From Enterobacter chuandaensis (GTDB taxonomy: Bacteria; Pseudomonadota; Gammaproteobacteria; Enterobacterales; Enterobacteriaceae), in NCBI RefSeq assembly GCF_003594915.1, contig NZ_QZCS01000005.1, positions 273,014 through 337,013 on the forward strand: a DNA stretch of 64,000 nt, written 5' to 3'. Of the stretch, positions 1 to 9,743 are shown one piece after another (position 1 is the stretch's first letter; each line of letters opens with the position of its first letter). The notes under the pieces are model-generated. The model did no database searches. It was not told the origin of the DNA and worked only from the letters and a program-made list of their open reading frames with translations. The position numbers and the translations under genes are program-made.

Positions 1-88
1 CCGTACCGCCAGCGTCATACATCCGATAGACGCCTGGCTGGCTGGTTACGGTTTTCAGAAATGCTTTTGAATCGAATACATCACTCAC
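1..88 (-). CDS. uvrC: UvrC excinuclease subunit C, N-terminal fragment
   Basis: Only the first 29 codons lie in the window; the gene runs off the left edge. The translation begins with a GTG start followed by [13 protein letters not shown] and then [10 protein letters not shown], the conserved start of the UvrC GIY-YIG nuclease domain. UvrC makes the two incisions in nucleotide excision repair with UvrA and UvrB. The GTG overlaps the uvrY stop codon, so the genes are translationally coupled, the usual uvrY-uvrC arrangement. Confidence 0.93.
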   Translation of the reverse strand, partial: MSDVFDSKAFLKTVTSQPGVYRMYDAGGT

Positions 89-741
89 TGACTTAACAAC
101 GTCTCCGCGTTACACAAACCATGTCGGATGGCCAGATGAGTCAGTTCAACATCACCATGAATGTTCAGTTTACTGAACATTCGATAACGATAGCTGTTCA
201 CCGTTTTCGGGCTAAGATTCAGCTGTTCGGAAATCTCATTCACCTTCTGACCCTTGGTGATCATCAGCATAATCTGCAATTCACGCTCAGACAAACTGGA
301 AAACGGCGATTCCGTTTTCTCGGGTTCGATCTGGCTCAGCGCCATCTGCTGGGCAATGTCAGAGGCGATATAACGCTGTCCGGCAAACACGGAACGGATA
401 GCATTGACGACCTCCTGCGGGGCGGCGCCTTTGCTAAGGTAACCGGCTGCGCCCGCCTGCATCACCTTCGCGGGCAGCGGGTTTTCCGTGTGTACGGTCA
501 GCATGATGACTTTCGTATCAACAAAGGTACGCGCGATTTTGCGTGTTGCCTCAAGACCACCGATGCCGGGCATGTTCATATCCATTAACACCACATCGGC
601 CGAGTTCGTGCGGCACCATTTTACGGCATCTTCCCCACAGCACGCCTCACCGGCAACTTTAATACCTTTAATATCTTCAAGAATGCGTCGTATCCCTGCG
701 CGCACCAGTTCGTGGTCATCAACAAGAAGGACGTTGATCAA
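85..741 (-). CDS. uvrY: UvrY response regulator of the BarA/UvrY system
   Basis: This 218-residue NarL/FixJ-family response regulator has acidic residues D8/D9, phospho-acceptor D54 (LMDMNMPG) and K104 in an N-terminal receiver domain. A LuxR-type helix-turn-helix follows at about 150-205 (LSERELQIM...[10 protein letters not shown]). In enterics BarA phosphorylates UvrY in response to short-chain carboxylates, and UvrY activates the CsrB/CsrC sRNAs that titrate CsrA, affecting carbon flux and motility. It is full length and overlaps the start of uvrC. Confidence 0.97.
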   Translation of the reverse strand: MINVLLVDDHELVRAGIRRILEDIKGIKVAGEACCGEDAVKWCRTNSADVVLMDMNMPGIGGLEATRKIARTFVDTKVIMLTVHTENPLPAKVMQAGAAGYLSKGAAPQEVVNAIRSVFAGQRYIASDIAQQMALSQIEPEKTESPFSSLSERELQIMLMITKGQKVNEISEQLNLSPKTVNSYRYRMFSKLNIHGDVELTHLAIRHGLCNAETLLSQ

Positions 742-1139
742 AGGAAATGTCTCCAGAATAGGGATAACGCTACTGAGTGATAATTTGGTTTATATTAACG
801 GTTTTCCTCACAAGATTAAAACGTTAAAAAACCGGCTATTCGATTTCGCTCTCGTTTTTGGAAATTAGCCTGTACAGTCCGTGGAAAGCGGGCCCGTACA
901 AGCAGGGCTTTTGCTGCTATTTTTAAGCATCTGTATTCAAAAAGTTACAAAAAGCTTTCAGGCAATCCGCGCTAAAAAACAGTTCTCAAATTTTTGTAAC
1001 AATAATTAACGGCAAGCGAACCGGGCTTAAACAATTAATAGTCATGGCTCGCCACAGTTTAGCGACAGGCTGTGTTTACGCAAATAAACAGCGGCGGAAA
1101 AGTACGAAAAACAACCACTGCATTTTTTGCTGCAGCTTG

Positions 1140-1148
1140 TGGTATACT
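1140..1148 (+). promoter_or_regulatory. Extended -10 promoter of yecF, in the uvrY-yecF gap
   Basis: TGG-TATACT is an exact extended -10 element about 58 bases before the yecF ATG. No good -35 hexamer is seen 16-18 bases upstream, as is common for extended -10 promoters. The gap from 742 to 1205 is otherwise AT-rich, must hold the divergent uvrY promoter, and shows no coding potential. Confidence 0.6.
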
Positions 1149-1205
1149 CCGCCGCCTTGACTTTCGTCGTCGCGCTTTAGCGCCGTTTAATAATGAGGAA
1201 AATAA

Positions 1206-1430
1206 ATGAGCACACCTGATTTTGCCACTGCGGAGAATAACCAGGAACTGGCACAGGAAGTAAACTGCCTTAAAGCGCTGCTAACGCTGATGCTGCAGGC
1301 GATGGGCCAGGCTGACGCTGGTCGTGTGATCATTAAAATGGAAAAACAAATCGCGCAGATGGAAGACCAGGCGGAATCGGCCGTATTTGCTAATACCGTC
1401 AAGCAAATCAAACAAGCCTACCGCCAGTAA
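1206..1430 (+). CDS. yecF: YecF family small protein (DUF2594)
   Basis: This 74-residue protein is recognisable from [16 protein letters not shown] at the start and [14 protein letters not shown] in the middle, matching enterobacterial YecF along its length. It is largely helical, with heptad-like hydrophobic spacing, no signal peptide and no known catalytic motif. Its function is not established. A TGAGGAAAATAA stretch just before the ATG supplies the ribosome-binding site. It sits alone between divergent uvrY and convergent sdiA, as in E. coli. Confidence 0.9.
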   Translation: MSTPDFATAENNQELAQEVNCLKALLTLMLQAMGQADAGRVIIKMEKQIAQMEDQAESAVFANTVKQIKQAYRQ

Positions 1431-1431
1431 C

Positions 1432-1463
1432 AAAAAACGGCTGGATGCAGTGCATTCAGCCGT
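1432..1463 (-). terminator. Intrinsic terminator downstream of sdiA
   Basis: Arms ACGGCTG and CAGCCGT enclose a small inner palindrome. Read on the minus strand the stem is followed by a T6 run, so it ends sdiA transcripts. On the plus strand the same hairpin follows yecF directly but lacks a T run. Confidence 0.75.
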
Positions 1464-1496
1464 TCGTTCGTCTGTCACGCAGAACGTATTGTCTAA

Positions 1497-2219
1497 TCAG
1501 ATCATCCCCGTTGCCGCTGCGTAACAGGCAATCTGCGTCTTGTTCGGCGCATTAAATTTCTTCTGCATATTCTTCTGATGGAAGTTAACCGTATTCTCTG
1601 AAATGGAGAGAATGATGGCTATTTCCGCCGACGTCTTCCCTTCCGCGGTCCATTTCAGAATTTCACGCTCACGTTTGCTGAATTTCATTTCTGGCGGCAT
1701 GACCATCTCATCTTCGAAACGCAACAGAGAGAGTAATGCCATTTGCACCAGCATCTGCAGCCTCAGTTCTATTTCTTCGCTGGAAAACGGTCCTTCCTGC
1801 GCGCTAGTACGGGAAACCGACAGGAAGCCAAGCGCATGATTAGGCAGCATCAGGCATTGCGTTATTCCCGTGCGTAAACCGTGGTCCTGTGCGCTGCTCC
1901 ATAAATCCTGCGCATCGGCGAATAATGCGTCCGTCCAGGGCAAATGACCCTGAATGAAATTCTCCGGCTTTAACACGGGATCGATGGCGAAATAGTTCTC
2001 TGATTGATATTGCGCCTGCCACTGTTGCGGATAAGTGGTATGCACAGAAATTTTAGGTCGCGTAAACGGCACAGGATGGCGCACACAAAGTGCGTAATAA
2101 TCGAATTCCAGCGCCTGAGTTTGTCGCTGAAGTTCCTGATATACCTCGTCGGCACAGGTCAATTCCTGAAACCGGAGGGAGCAATCCCGTCGCCAGGTGA
2201 AAAAGTCTGAATCCTTCAT
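1497..2219 (-). CDS. sdiA: SdiA, LuxR-type acyl-homoserine-lactone receptor
   Basis: This 240-residue LuxR solo has an N-terminal autoinducer-binding domain (about 1-165, with an aromatic-rich FDYYALCVRHPVPF region) and a C-terminal GerE-type helix-turn-helix (about 175-235, KREREILKWTAEGKT...TVNFHQKNMQKKF). Length and sequence match E. coli/Salmonella SdiA, which detect AHLs made by other species. No luxI gene is near it. The initiating MKDSDFFTWR agrees with the family. A Fur-box-like sequence lies just upstream. Confidence 0.97.
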   Translation of the reverse strand: MKDSDFFTWRRDCSLRFQELTCADEVYQELQRQTQALEFDYYALCVRHPVPFTRPKISVHTTYPQQWQAQYQSENYFAIDPVLKPENFIQGHLPWTDALFADAQDLWSSAQDHGLRTGITQCLMLPNHALGFLSVSRTSAQEGPFSSEEIELRLQMLVQMALLSLLRFEDEMVMPPEMKFSKREREILKWTAEGKTSAEIAIILSISENTVNFHQKNMQKKFNAPNKTQIACYAAATGMI

Positions 2220-2238
2220 ACTTACTAAAAGAAGCCTC

Positions 2239-2257
2239 TGAAAAGATAATCATTATT
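2239..2257. promoter_or_regulatory. Fur-box-like sequence upstream of sdiA
   Basis: The 19 bases contain GATAATCATTAT, identical to the central and right part of the Fur consensus; overall 14 of 19 positions match. It starts 20 bases upstream of the sdiA ATG, and no other gene starts here. AT-rich chance matches are possible. Confidence 0.35.
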
Positions 2258-2397
2258 ATGGTGAATATAACCTAACACATAAAACTTATTTCTAACTACA
2301 AAATATCGGCAATAGCACAATTAACTGCGCTATTGATAAGCTTTAAACGAGCCGGGTGGAATAAAAAAACACGCTTACGGGCGTAGAACGAGAATAA

Positions 2398-2426
2398 TTT
2401 GCTCCAGAAGAACTTTCTGGAGCAAA
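2398..2426 (-). terminator. Terminator of the tcyLN unit
   Basis: A perfect 12-bp inverted repeat (TTTGCTCCAGAA / TTCTGGAGCAAA) with a 5-base loop lies directly after the tcyN stop. On the minus strand it is followed by AT-rich sequence with only a weak T tract. Confidence 0.7.
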
Positions 2427-2440
2427 TGAGTGCAAAAATG

Positions 2441-3193
2441 CTACTGCATAAGGAATTTTTCAAGGAACTGGCGGGTTCGCGGCTGCTGAGGATTGGCAAA
2501 CAGGCTTTTCGCCGGTCCTTGCTCCACAATCCGCCCCTGATCCATAAAGATGGCTCTGTCCGCCACGTCGCGCGCAAAGCTCATCTCATGGGTGACGATG
2601 ACCATGGTGCGTTTTTCCTGCGCCAGCTGGCGGATGGTATTCAGCACCTCACCCACCAGCTCGGGATCGAGCGCGGAGGTCGGTTCATCAAACAGGATCA
2701 CGTCAGGGCGCATCGCCAGCGCGCGTGCGATGGCCACGCGCTGCTGCTGCCCGCCCGACAGACGGCGCGGGTAGCTGGTCTCTTTCCCTGCCAGCCCAAC
2801 TTTGGCGAGCAGTTCACGGGCGCGTGCCGTCGCCTCCTCTTTCGGCTCACCTTTTACGATGACCGGCCCTTCAATAATATTTTCCAGCACCGTGCGGTGC
2901 GGGAAAAGATTGAAGCTCTGAAACACAAAGCCAACATGCTGACGCAGACGGCGAATCAACCCTTTCTGCTGGCTGATGGATTTACCGGTATCAATGGTTA
3001 TTTCTCCAACCCGAATGGTGCCCCCTTCCGGCTGTTCAAGCAGGTTAATACTGCGCAGCAGCGTGGTTTTTCCCGAACCGCTCGGCCCGATAATCGCCAC
3101 CACTTCGCCCTGCTCGACTTCAAGATCGATCCCGTGCAGCACCGTTTGACCGTGGAATTTTTTCACCAGGTTTTTGACGTCGATAGCACTCAT
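2441..3193 (-). CDS. tcyN: L-cystine ABC transporter, ATP-binding subunit
   Basis: This 250-residue polar-amino-acid ABC ATPase has Walker A GPSGSGKTT at 36-44, a Q-loop in FVFQSFNLFPH, signature LSGGQQQR and Walker B VILFDEP followed by the D-loop SALD. TcyN (YecC) powers L-cystine import through TcyL with the binding protein TcyJ. Its ATG overlaps the end of tcyL by 4 bases, showing translational coupling in the order tcyL-tcyN. Confidence 0.96.
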   Translation of the reverse strand: MSAIDVKNLVKKFHGQTVLHGIDLEVEQGEVVAIIGPSGSGKTTLLRSINLLEQPEGGTIRVGEITIDTGKSISQQKGLIRRLRQHVGFVFQSFNLFPHRTVLENIIEGPVIVKGEPKEEATARARELLAKVGLAGKETSYPRRLSGGQQQRVAIARALAMRPDVILFDEPTSALDPELVGEVLNTIRQLAQEKRTMVIVTHEMSFARDVADRAIFMDQGRIVEQGPAKSLFANPQQPRTRQFLEKFLMQ

Positions 3194-3858
3194 TTTGGAT
3201 CACGCTCCTGGCGGTTAAGCTGGTTTTCAAAGTAGTTTTGCAGGGCAGACAACACCGTCGCCATCACCCAGTAGATCAGCGAGGCGGCCAGATACATGGT
3301 GAAGACTTCCAGGGTGCGGGAGGTAATAAGCTGCGCCTGACGGAACAGCTCCGGCACCTGAATGGTCGCCGCCAGGGAGGTATCTTTCACCAGGCTGATG
3401 AAGCTGTTGCTCAGCGGCGGAAGCGCCACGCGTGCCGCCTGCGGCAGAATGGCGCGACGCAGCGTCTGCCACGGCGTCATCCCGATACTGGCCGCCGCTT
3501 CCCACTGCCCTTTATCGATTGACGAGATCGCCGCTCGCAGGGTTTCGGACGTGTATGCCGCCGTATTAAGCGACAGGCCAATCATCGCTGCCGGGATGGG
3601 ATCGAGCTCGATGCCGAACTGCGGCAAACCGTAGTAGATCATAAAGAGCTGAGCGATAAGCGGCGTGCCGCGAAACACGGAGATATAAAAGCGCGCCAGC
3701 CAGCGTACCGGCAGGATGGACGACATGCGCATCAGGGCCAGCACAAAGCCCAGCACCAGCCCGAAGAACATCCCGCCGATACTGAGCTGTAATGTAAACA
3801 CCGCACCTTTCAGCAGGAACGGCAGGGAATCAATAACCAGTTGAATACTTTCTTGCAT
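3190..3858 (-). CDS. tcyL: L-cystine ABC transporter, permease subunit
   Basis: This 222-residue inner-membrane permease of the HisM/GlnP type has several hydrophobic segments and the EAA loop that contacts the ATPase (EAAASIGMTPWQTLRRAILPQA). TcyL (YecS) is the channel of the high-affinity cystine importer. It lies 21 bases after dcyD and overlaps tcyN, so the three genes are probably one transcript. Confidence 0.96.
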   Translation of the reverse strand: MQESIQLVIDSLPFLLKGAVFTLQLSIGGMFFGLVLGFVLALMRMSSILPVRWLARFYISVFRGTPLIAQLFMIYYGLPQFGIELDPIPAAMIGLSLNTAAYTSETLRAAISSIDKGQWEAAASIGMTPWQTLRRAILPQAARVALPPLSNSFISLVKDTSLAATIQVPELFRQAQLITSRTLEVFTMYLAASLIYWVMATVLSALQNYFENQLNRQERDPK

Positions 3859-3879
3859 TATTATTTTTCGACCTGATTT

Positions 3880-4881
<1,002 letters not shown>

Positions 4882-4930
4882 TCAGACAAAATGTGATATT
4901 TTTCATTATGCACGCAGACGCGTAAGAAAT

Positions 4931-4961
4931 AAAAAAGGCGCTTTTAAAAGCGCCTTTTTTT
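4931..4961. terminator. Terminator between tcyJ and dcyD
   Basis: AAGGCGCTTTT/AAAAGCGCCTT is a near-perfect hairpin flanked by an A run and a T run, so it works in both directions. It lies between the tcyJ stop and the dcyD start and should limit read-through from tcyJ. Confidence 0.85.
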
Positions 4962-4973
4962 CACGTCAGAGAC

Positions 4974-5774
4974 TTATTTGGTGACGTCAGCCCCGAACCA
5001 CTTCTCGGACAGCGCCTTCAGGCTTCCGTCTTTTTGCATATCGGCAATGGCGGCATCAATGGCTTTCACCAGATCCTCGTTACCTTTACGAACGGCCACG
5101 CCGGATTCCTGACGAGAGAAGGCATCACCCGCTACCGCCAGGGTATTGTTGGTTTTCTTGACCAGATCCAGTGCAGCCAGGCGGTCAACCAGAATGGCGT
5201 CGATACGGCCCACGCGCAGATCCTGATATTTCGTCGGGTCATCATCATAGGTGCGGATATCCACGCCCTGAACGTTCTGACGCAGCCACTCTTCGTAGTT
5301 GGTTCCCAGACCGACACCGACTTTTTTGCCTTTCAGATCGGCAGCGGATTTGATGGAGCCTTCGTTACCTTTCTTCACCAGCGCCTGGATACCGGACACG
5401 GTATACGGCGTGGAGAAGTCATATTTCTTCTTACGCTCGTCAGAAATGGTTACCTGGTTAATCACCACGTCAATGCGTTTGGAGTCCAGCGACGCCAGCA
5501 TACCGTCCCATTTGGTCGGCTTCAGGGACGCTTTGACGCCGAGGTGTTTCGCCAGTTCTTCTGCAAATTCCACTTCAAAACCGGTCAGCTTGCCGTCATC
5601 ACCCTGGAAGCTGAACGGAGGATAGGTTCCTTCCAGCCCGACCAGCAACGTACCGCGCTCTTTTACTTTATTCAGCAGGTTTTCAGCAGCGAACGTTTTC
5701 ACGCTCATGCCCGCAACCAGCGCGACGGCCATAACTCCCATCAGCGCCTGACGACCCAGAAGTGCTAATTTCAT
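4974..5774 (-). CDS. tcyJ: Periplasmic L-cystine-binding protein
   Basis: This 266-residue family-3 solute-binding protein (formerly FliY) has a Sec signal peptide of about 29 residues ending at KTFA/AENL. Ligand-binding segments typical of the family follow (GLEGTYPPFSF, GFEVEFAEELAKHLG, DVVINQVTISDERKK). It delivers cystine to TcyLN. It lies downstream of fliZ in the fliA-fliZ-fliY order and may receive flagellar read-through as well as having its own promoter. Confidence 0.96.
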   Translation of the reverse strand: MKLALLGRQALMGVMAVALVAGMSVKTFAAENLLNKVKERGTLLVGLEGTYPPFSFQGDDGKLTGFEVEFAEELAKHLGVKASLKPTKWDGMLASLDSKRIDVVINQVTISDERKKKYDFSTPYTVSGIQALVKKGNEGSIKSAADLKGKKVGVGLGTNYEEWLRQNVQGVDIRTYDDDPTKYQDLRVGRIDAILVDRLAALDLVKKTNNTLAVAGDAFSRQESGVAVRKGNEDLVKAIDAAIADMQKDGSLKALSEKWFGADVTK

Positions 5775-5860
5775 AAATACCCCGATATAGTGGAATTTTT
5801 ACGTAGTGTAGAGAAATCGCCTGCAACGTCAAAGGCGACTGCGCTACATCTTATTCTTTT

Positions 5861-6412
5861 TTAATATATATCAGAAGTTGTTCCGGCGAGCGCTTTCTGC
5901 TTCACGGCACCCGGCATTTGTACCTTATATTGCGCGTACTTGCGCAGCGCAATTCGGTAGTTGTTGGTGCTGGTTGCAGGCAGCCACGGCTCCAGATTCT
6001 CATCCAGATAGCCGGTTTTCAGCAGATCGCGAGAGATGTTGTTAACGGTCAGATGCTGCCCAAGGCGGCGCAGGCGAACGACATATTCGCGCACGGTGCC
6101 ATGGCTCATTTCCGTTTGTTCAAACAGGAATTGTTTGAAGCCGATGATGTCGAAGAAGTCGCTTTGCTCTTTGCAGTGGAGATCGCCACAGAAACGGCAA
6201 AGCGCCACCCACTCTTTTTGCTCTTCGAGCCACGCGGTTTCATCCATCAACGTGTCGAGACGAGAGATCGCGATTTTATTCACGATCTCGCCGCGGCGAA
6301 CCAGCGTGATACGATCGAGTAATTTATTACAGTGGGCGCAATGCGTCTGGCTGTGTTTAAAGTCTTTCAGGTAGCGGCTTAAAGGCCGTCTTTTAGATTG
6401 CTGCACCGTCAT
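5861..6412 (-). CDS. fliZ: FliZ regulator of the motile-to-sessile switch
   Basis: This 183-residue protein resembles the core-binding domain of tyrosine recombinases and matches FliZ end to end (start MTVQQSKRRPLSRYLKDFKHSQTH). In E. coli FliZ binds sigma-S-type promoters and represses them during post-exponential motility; in Salmonella it increases FlhDC activity. It begins 54 bases after fliA and is probably co-transcribed with it. Confidence 0.95.
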   Translation of the reverse strand: MTVQQSKRRPLSRYLKDFKHSQTHCAHCNKLLDRITLVRRGEIVNKIAISRLDTLMDETAWLEEQKEWVALCRFCGDLHCKEQSDFFDIIGFKQFLFEQTEMSHGTVREYVVRLRRLGQHLTVNNISRDLLKTGYLDENLEPWLPATSTNNYRIALRKYAQYKVQMPGAVKQKALAGTTSDIY

Positions 6413-6466
6413 GATAACTCCTGGTTGTCAATACGTTGTGCGGCATTTTTCAGGTGAATCAATCAC

Positions 6467-7186
6467 CTATAACTTACCCAGCTTGGTTCGTAAGCGTTTA
6501 ATGGCCTGGCTGTGCAGCTGGCTCACCCGCGACTCTCCCACCTCCAGAACAGCGCCGATCTCTTTGAGGTTAAGCTCTTCCTGGTAATAAAGGGTCAATA
6601 CCAGCTGCTCGCGTTCAGGCAGAGCCTCAATCGCTTCCATTACGCGCTGGCGTAAATTCCCTTCCATTAAATGGTGTAACGGGTTTTCCTGCTGGTGTTC
6701 ATCCGTCACCAGCTCGATGCTATCGCCATGCTCTTCGCGCCACTCATCATAAGAGAAGAGTTGGCTATTATTGGTATCGAGCAACATCTGACGATACTCT
6801 TCAACAGCAATGCCAAGACGTTCCGCCACTTCTGTTTCCGTTGCGTTGCGTCCCAGTTCCTGTTCCAGCTGCCCCATCGCATGCGCCACTTCGCGCGCGT
6901 TGCGGCGAACGCTGCGCGGCACCCAGTCCCGGCTGCGCAGCTCGTCCAGCATCGCACCACGAATACGCTGAACTGCGTAAGTCGTAAATGCCGTTCCTTG
7001 CAGAGCGTCGTATCGGTCAACTGCATTCAATAACCCGATACCGCCCGCCTGTAGCAGATCGTCAAGTTCCACGCTCGCCGGCAAGCGCACCTGGAGGCGC
7101 AATGCTTCGTGACGCACCAGCGGGACATAACGCTGCCACAGCGAGTGTTTATCCATTACACCTTCAGCGGTATAGAGTGAATTCAC
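6467..7186 (-). CDS. fliA: RNA polymerase sigma-28 factor FliA
   Basis: This 239-residue sigma-70-family factor carries region 2 (DDLLQAGGIGLLNAVDRYD, TFTTYAVQRIRGAMLDELR), region 3 and region 4 helix-turn-helix (LNLKEIGAVLEVGESRVSQLHSQAIKRLR). It directs RNA polymerase to class 3 flagellar genes and is held inactive by FlgM until the hook is complete. The start MNSLYTAEG matches the family. Its predicted sites at fliC and fliD are in this window. Confidence 0.97.
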   Translation of the reverse strand: MNSLYTAEGVMDKHSLWQRYVPLVRHEALRLQVRLPASVELDDLLQAGGIGLLNAVDRYDALQGTAFTTYAVQRIRGAMLDELRSRDWVPRSVRRNAREVAHAMGQLEQELGRNATETEVAERLGIAVEEYRQMLLDTNNSQLFSYDEWREEHGDSIELVTDEHQQENPLHHLMEGNLRQRVMEAIEALPEREQLVLTLYYQEELNLKEIGAVLEVGESRVSQLHSQAIKRLRTKLGKL

Positions 7187-7211
7187 GATAAACAGCCCTG
7201 CGTTAGTTGAG

Positions 7212-7219
7212 TTATCGGC
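7212..7219 (-). promoter_or_regulatory. Sigma-28 -10 element upstream of fliA
   Basis: GCCGATAA, the exact sigma-28 -10 consensus, lies 26 bases upstream of the fliA start, consistent with autoregulation. The matching -35 region is poor, as for a gene also read from an FlhDC-dependent sigma-70 promoter. Confidence 0.6.
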
Positions 7220-7315
7220 ATGATTATCCGATTCTGCAGGGCGTTCAATTGGATGAAAAAGGGGGATAAAGTGAGGTTATTCTGAGGTTGCCCACAGCTG
7301 GGGCAACTTTCCTGG

Positions 7316-8521
7316 CTAAATTAACAGTTGCAACAATGAAAGATCGTCGCCCAGTTTGACGCTATCTATATGTTGATGAAAGAGCTTTCCGGCTTCCTGA
7401 TTATGCTGGCTCAGGGAGTGGAAACTGTAAATAACGTCAATAATATTGTCTTGTTCAATTTTCCCCGCGACGATGGCCTGCCCGGCAAGCAGCGATTTGA
7501 GGAAATAGAACTCCGCAACGATTAAATAAAGATTATTCAACATGCTGCGGCCATTGTTCTGCGGGAAGCCCTGCTGCCAGAGCTTGTATTTAAAAAAGTT
7601 TTTAAACAGGTGATCGTTTTCCGCCAGGTAACTGCCCGCCACATCGCGCCAGACGGACTCGATATTTTCCATCACTTTTTCTGCCGGAAGGGTGTCATCG
7701 ACAGAGTTAAACTGTTTATAAAGCTGATCAAAATAACGGTTTAATACGGCGCCACCGCGGGCCGTCGCTTTCTTCGTAAAGTAGCTTTGGATGAGCGAGA
7801 TTAATGCGAATTTCAGGCTGTAGTTCTGATTAAACCCGCCTAACTCCGTCTTGATTTTGCCGCTCACCAGCTCGTTCACCAGCGAAAAATATACCGTTTC
7901 GAGCGTGCTGATATTCTCTTCCAGTTTTTCGAGCTTTTCAGCCACCATCAGGAATTTCACCACGGCATAGACTTGTTCTTCAACGCTCACCGCCTCAACG
8001 CTGAATAGGTTCTGGCAGAAGAGATTGATGACCTTAATCTTCAAATCCATCGCTGGCGCATTATTCACGTCCTGCTGAACGCTGACGAATTCCATCATCG
8101 CCATCGACTCTCGATCGTTCAGCAGCAGACGGGTCACTTCCGGACACGAGAGGTTGAGGGATTTTTCGATTTCGGTTTTATAGACCCGGTTTGTCCGGGG
8201 AAATGACGAACAGGTCGGGCTTAAGGCCTGAGCGCCCATCGCGCCATGAATTGAGCAGAGCTTATCGGTATCCATAAACGGGCAGTTTTTACTCTCCGTA
8301 TGGAAAATCACCTCACCCCAGTGGCCGTACTGTTTTTTGGTAACTTTAATTCCCGTCTTCGCCGTCTGGCGAATTGCCGCGTTTTTACTGTTGAGATAGC
8401 GGTTGACGGAGGATTTATCGAACGCGATGGTCCAGCCCTGACAACAATGTTAACGGCATTCCCCACCGACACAGGAAAAATCTGCGACCAGTTTAGGCTG
8501 GGTAATAACGATCTGTTTCAC
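7316..8521 (-). pseudogene. fliB: fliB flagellin lysine-N-methylase, interrupted by an in-frame TAA
   Basis: Starting from a GTG at 8521-8519 with a TGAGGA ribosome-binding site, the frame reads MKQIVITQPKLVADFSC and then VGGECR-TAA-HCCQGW, and continues open for 377 more codons to 7316. Total span of 401 codons equals the length of Salmonella FliB as I recall it. The stop (8450-8452) replaces the residue between Arg and His in the Cys-rich C-x(4)-C-x(3)-CC motif; one base change from GAA would explain it. FliB methylates surface lysines of flagellin, and the gene lies between fliA and fliC as in Salmonella. An internal GTG at 8311 could give a 331-residue product lacking the Cys motif, so activity is unlikely without read-through. 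Confidence 0.85.
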
Positions 8522-8546
8522 GGGCGGATCCTCAAAATTCAGAGAC

Positions 8547-8570
8547 AAAAAAACCCCGCCGAAGCGGGGC
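8547..8570 (-). terminator. fliC terminator
   Basis: On the minus strand, just after the fliC stop, a CCCCGC/GCGGGG hairpin with a CGAA-type loop is followed by a T7 run. This is a strong intrinsic terminator between fliC and fliB. Confidence 0.9.
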
Positions 8571-8583
8571 TTGATGCGTAAAA

Positions 8584-9408
8584 TTAACGCAGCAGAGACA
8601 GAACGGTCTGTGGAACCTGGTTTGCCTGAGCCAGAACAGAAGTACCAGCCTGCTGCAGGATCTGCGCGCGGGACATGTTGGAAACTTCAGTTGCGTAGTC
8701 AGCGTCCTGGATACGGGACTGAGCAGCAGACAGGTTGTTAGAGGTGTTGTTCAGGTTGTTAATTGCTGAAGTGAAGCGGTTCTGCACAGCACCCAGACCG
8801 GAACGTGCTTTATCAACTTTAGCGATCGCATCGTCGATAGTTTTCAGCTCACCACCAGCCAGCGCTGAGAGATCGATACCTTTCACGCCCAATTCGGTAG
8901 TATCGGCTTTGGCACCCTTCAGGTCCAGATCGATGGTGTCGCCGTCGTTCACGCCAACCTGAATTTTAACCACACCAGCAGTACCTGCAGTACCGTCCAG
9001 CAGTTTGATGCCGTTGAAGTCAGTTTTGCCCGCAACACGGTCGATTTCATCCAGACGAGCTTTAACTTCGTCCTGCAGAGAGGCCAGGTCAGTCGAGCTA
9101 TTAGTACCGTTTGTTGCCTGAACAGCCAGTTCACGAATGCGCTGCAAGTTGCTGTTGATTTCGTTCAGGGAACCTTCAGCAGTCTGCGCCATGGAGATAC
9201 CGTCGTTGGCGTTACGCGCTGCCTGGTTCATGCCTTTGATCTGGGAGGTCATGCGGTTTGCAATCGCCTGGCCAGCGGCATCGTCTTTCGCGCTGTTGAT
9301 ACGCAGACCTGAAGACAGACGCTCAATAGCAGTGCCCAGAGAAGACTGAGATTTGTTCAGGTTGTTCTGAGTAGTCAGGGACAACAGGTTAGTATTGATA
9401 ACTGCCAT
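8584..9408 (-). CDS. fliC: Flagellin FliC (short form)
   Basis: This 274-residue flagellin has the conserved N-terminal D0/D1 (MAVINTNLLSLTTQNNLNKS, LSSGLRINSAKDDAAGQAIA) and C-terminal D1/D0 (QDADYATEVSNMSRAQILQQAG...VLSLLR). The centre (about 150-195) is only a short linker, so the outer D2/D3 domains of the roughly 500-residue E. coli/Salmonella flagellins are absent. It polymerises into the filament after export by the flagellar type III apparatus with FliS as chaperone. A sigma-28 promoter lies upstream and a strong terminator downstream. Confidence 0.96.
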   Translation of the reverse strand: MAVINTNLLSLTTQNNLNKSQSSLGTAIERLSSGLRINSAKDDAAGQAIANRMTSQIKGMNQAARNANDGISMAQTAEGSLNEINSNLQRIRELAVQATNGTNSSTDLASLQDEVKARLDEIDRVAGKTDFNGIKLLDGTAGTAGVVKIQVGVNDGDTIDLDLKGAKADTTELGVKGIDLSALAGGELKTIDDAIAKVDKARSGLGAVQNRFTSAINNLNNTSNNLSAAQSRIQDADYATEVSNMSRAQILQQAGTSVLAQANQVPQTVLSLLR

Positions 9409-9482
9409 AATTTTCTTTCCTTCAAAAATTGGGTTTTAGGTCCGGTGCCTAACACTCACAGCGTCTCTCACCGTCAACAAGG

Positions 9483-9509
9483 TTATCGACGGGTCCTGAA
9501 AAGACTTTA
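9483..9509 (-). promoter_or_regulatory. Sigma-28 promoter of fliC
   Basis: On the minus strand TAAAGTCT, 11 bases, then GTCGATAA: nearly identical to the FliA consensus with the expected spacing. It lies about 75 bases upstream of the fliC ATG. Confidence 0.88.
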
Positions 9510-9743
9510 GAATCAATTTTGAAAAAATTATAACCTCATGATTAATAATATTTTTATTTTTAAAAAATCAATTAAGGTTCATCATAACGTTATTATTTAC
9601 GGCTTTTTATTACGCAGGATACGACAAAAAAGGCACACACTTACCCGTGTTATTGACGCACTAAAAATTATCCCAAAGTGCAATCGTTTCATTTACCGCG
9701 CCAGGACATGCCTATTTTTTGGATTATTTTTTTCTCACCATCG

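Noticed and set aside
8450..8452. Selenocysteine or programmed recoding in fliB
   Set aside because: The codon is TAA, not TGA or TAG, and the position is normally Asp or Glu in the family, so a simple nonsense change is the better explanation.
8300..8581. Open frame on the plus strand over the fliB start
   Set aside because: It is antisense to the fliB N-terminus and the fliC terminator, has no family resemblance and no ribosome-binding site.
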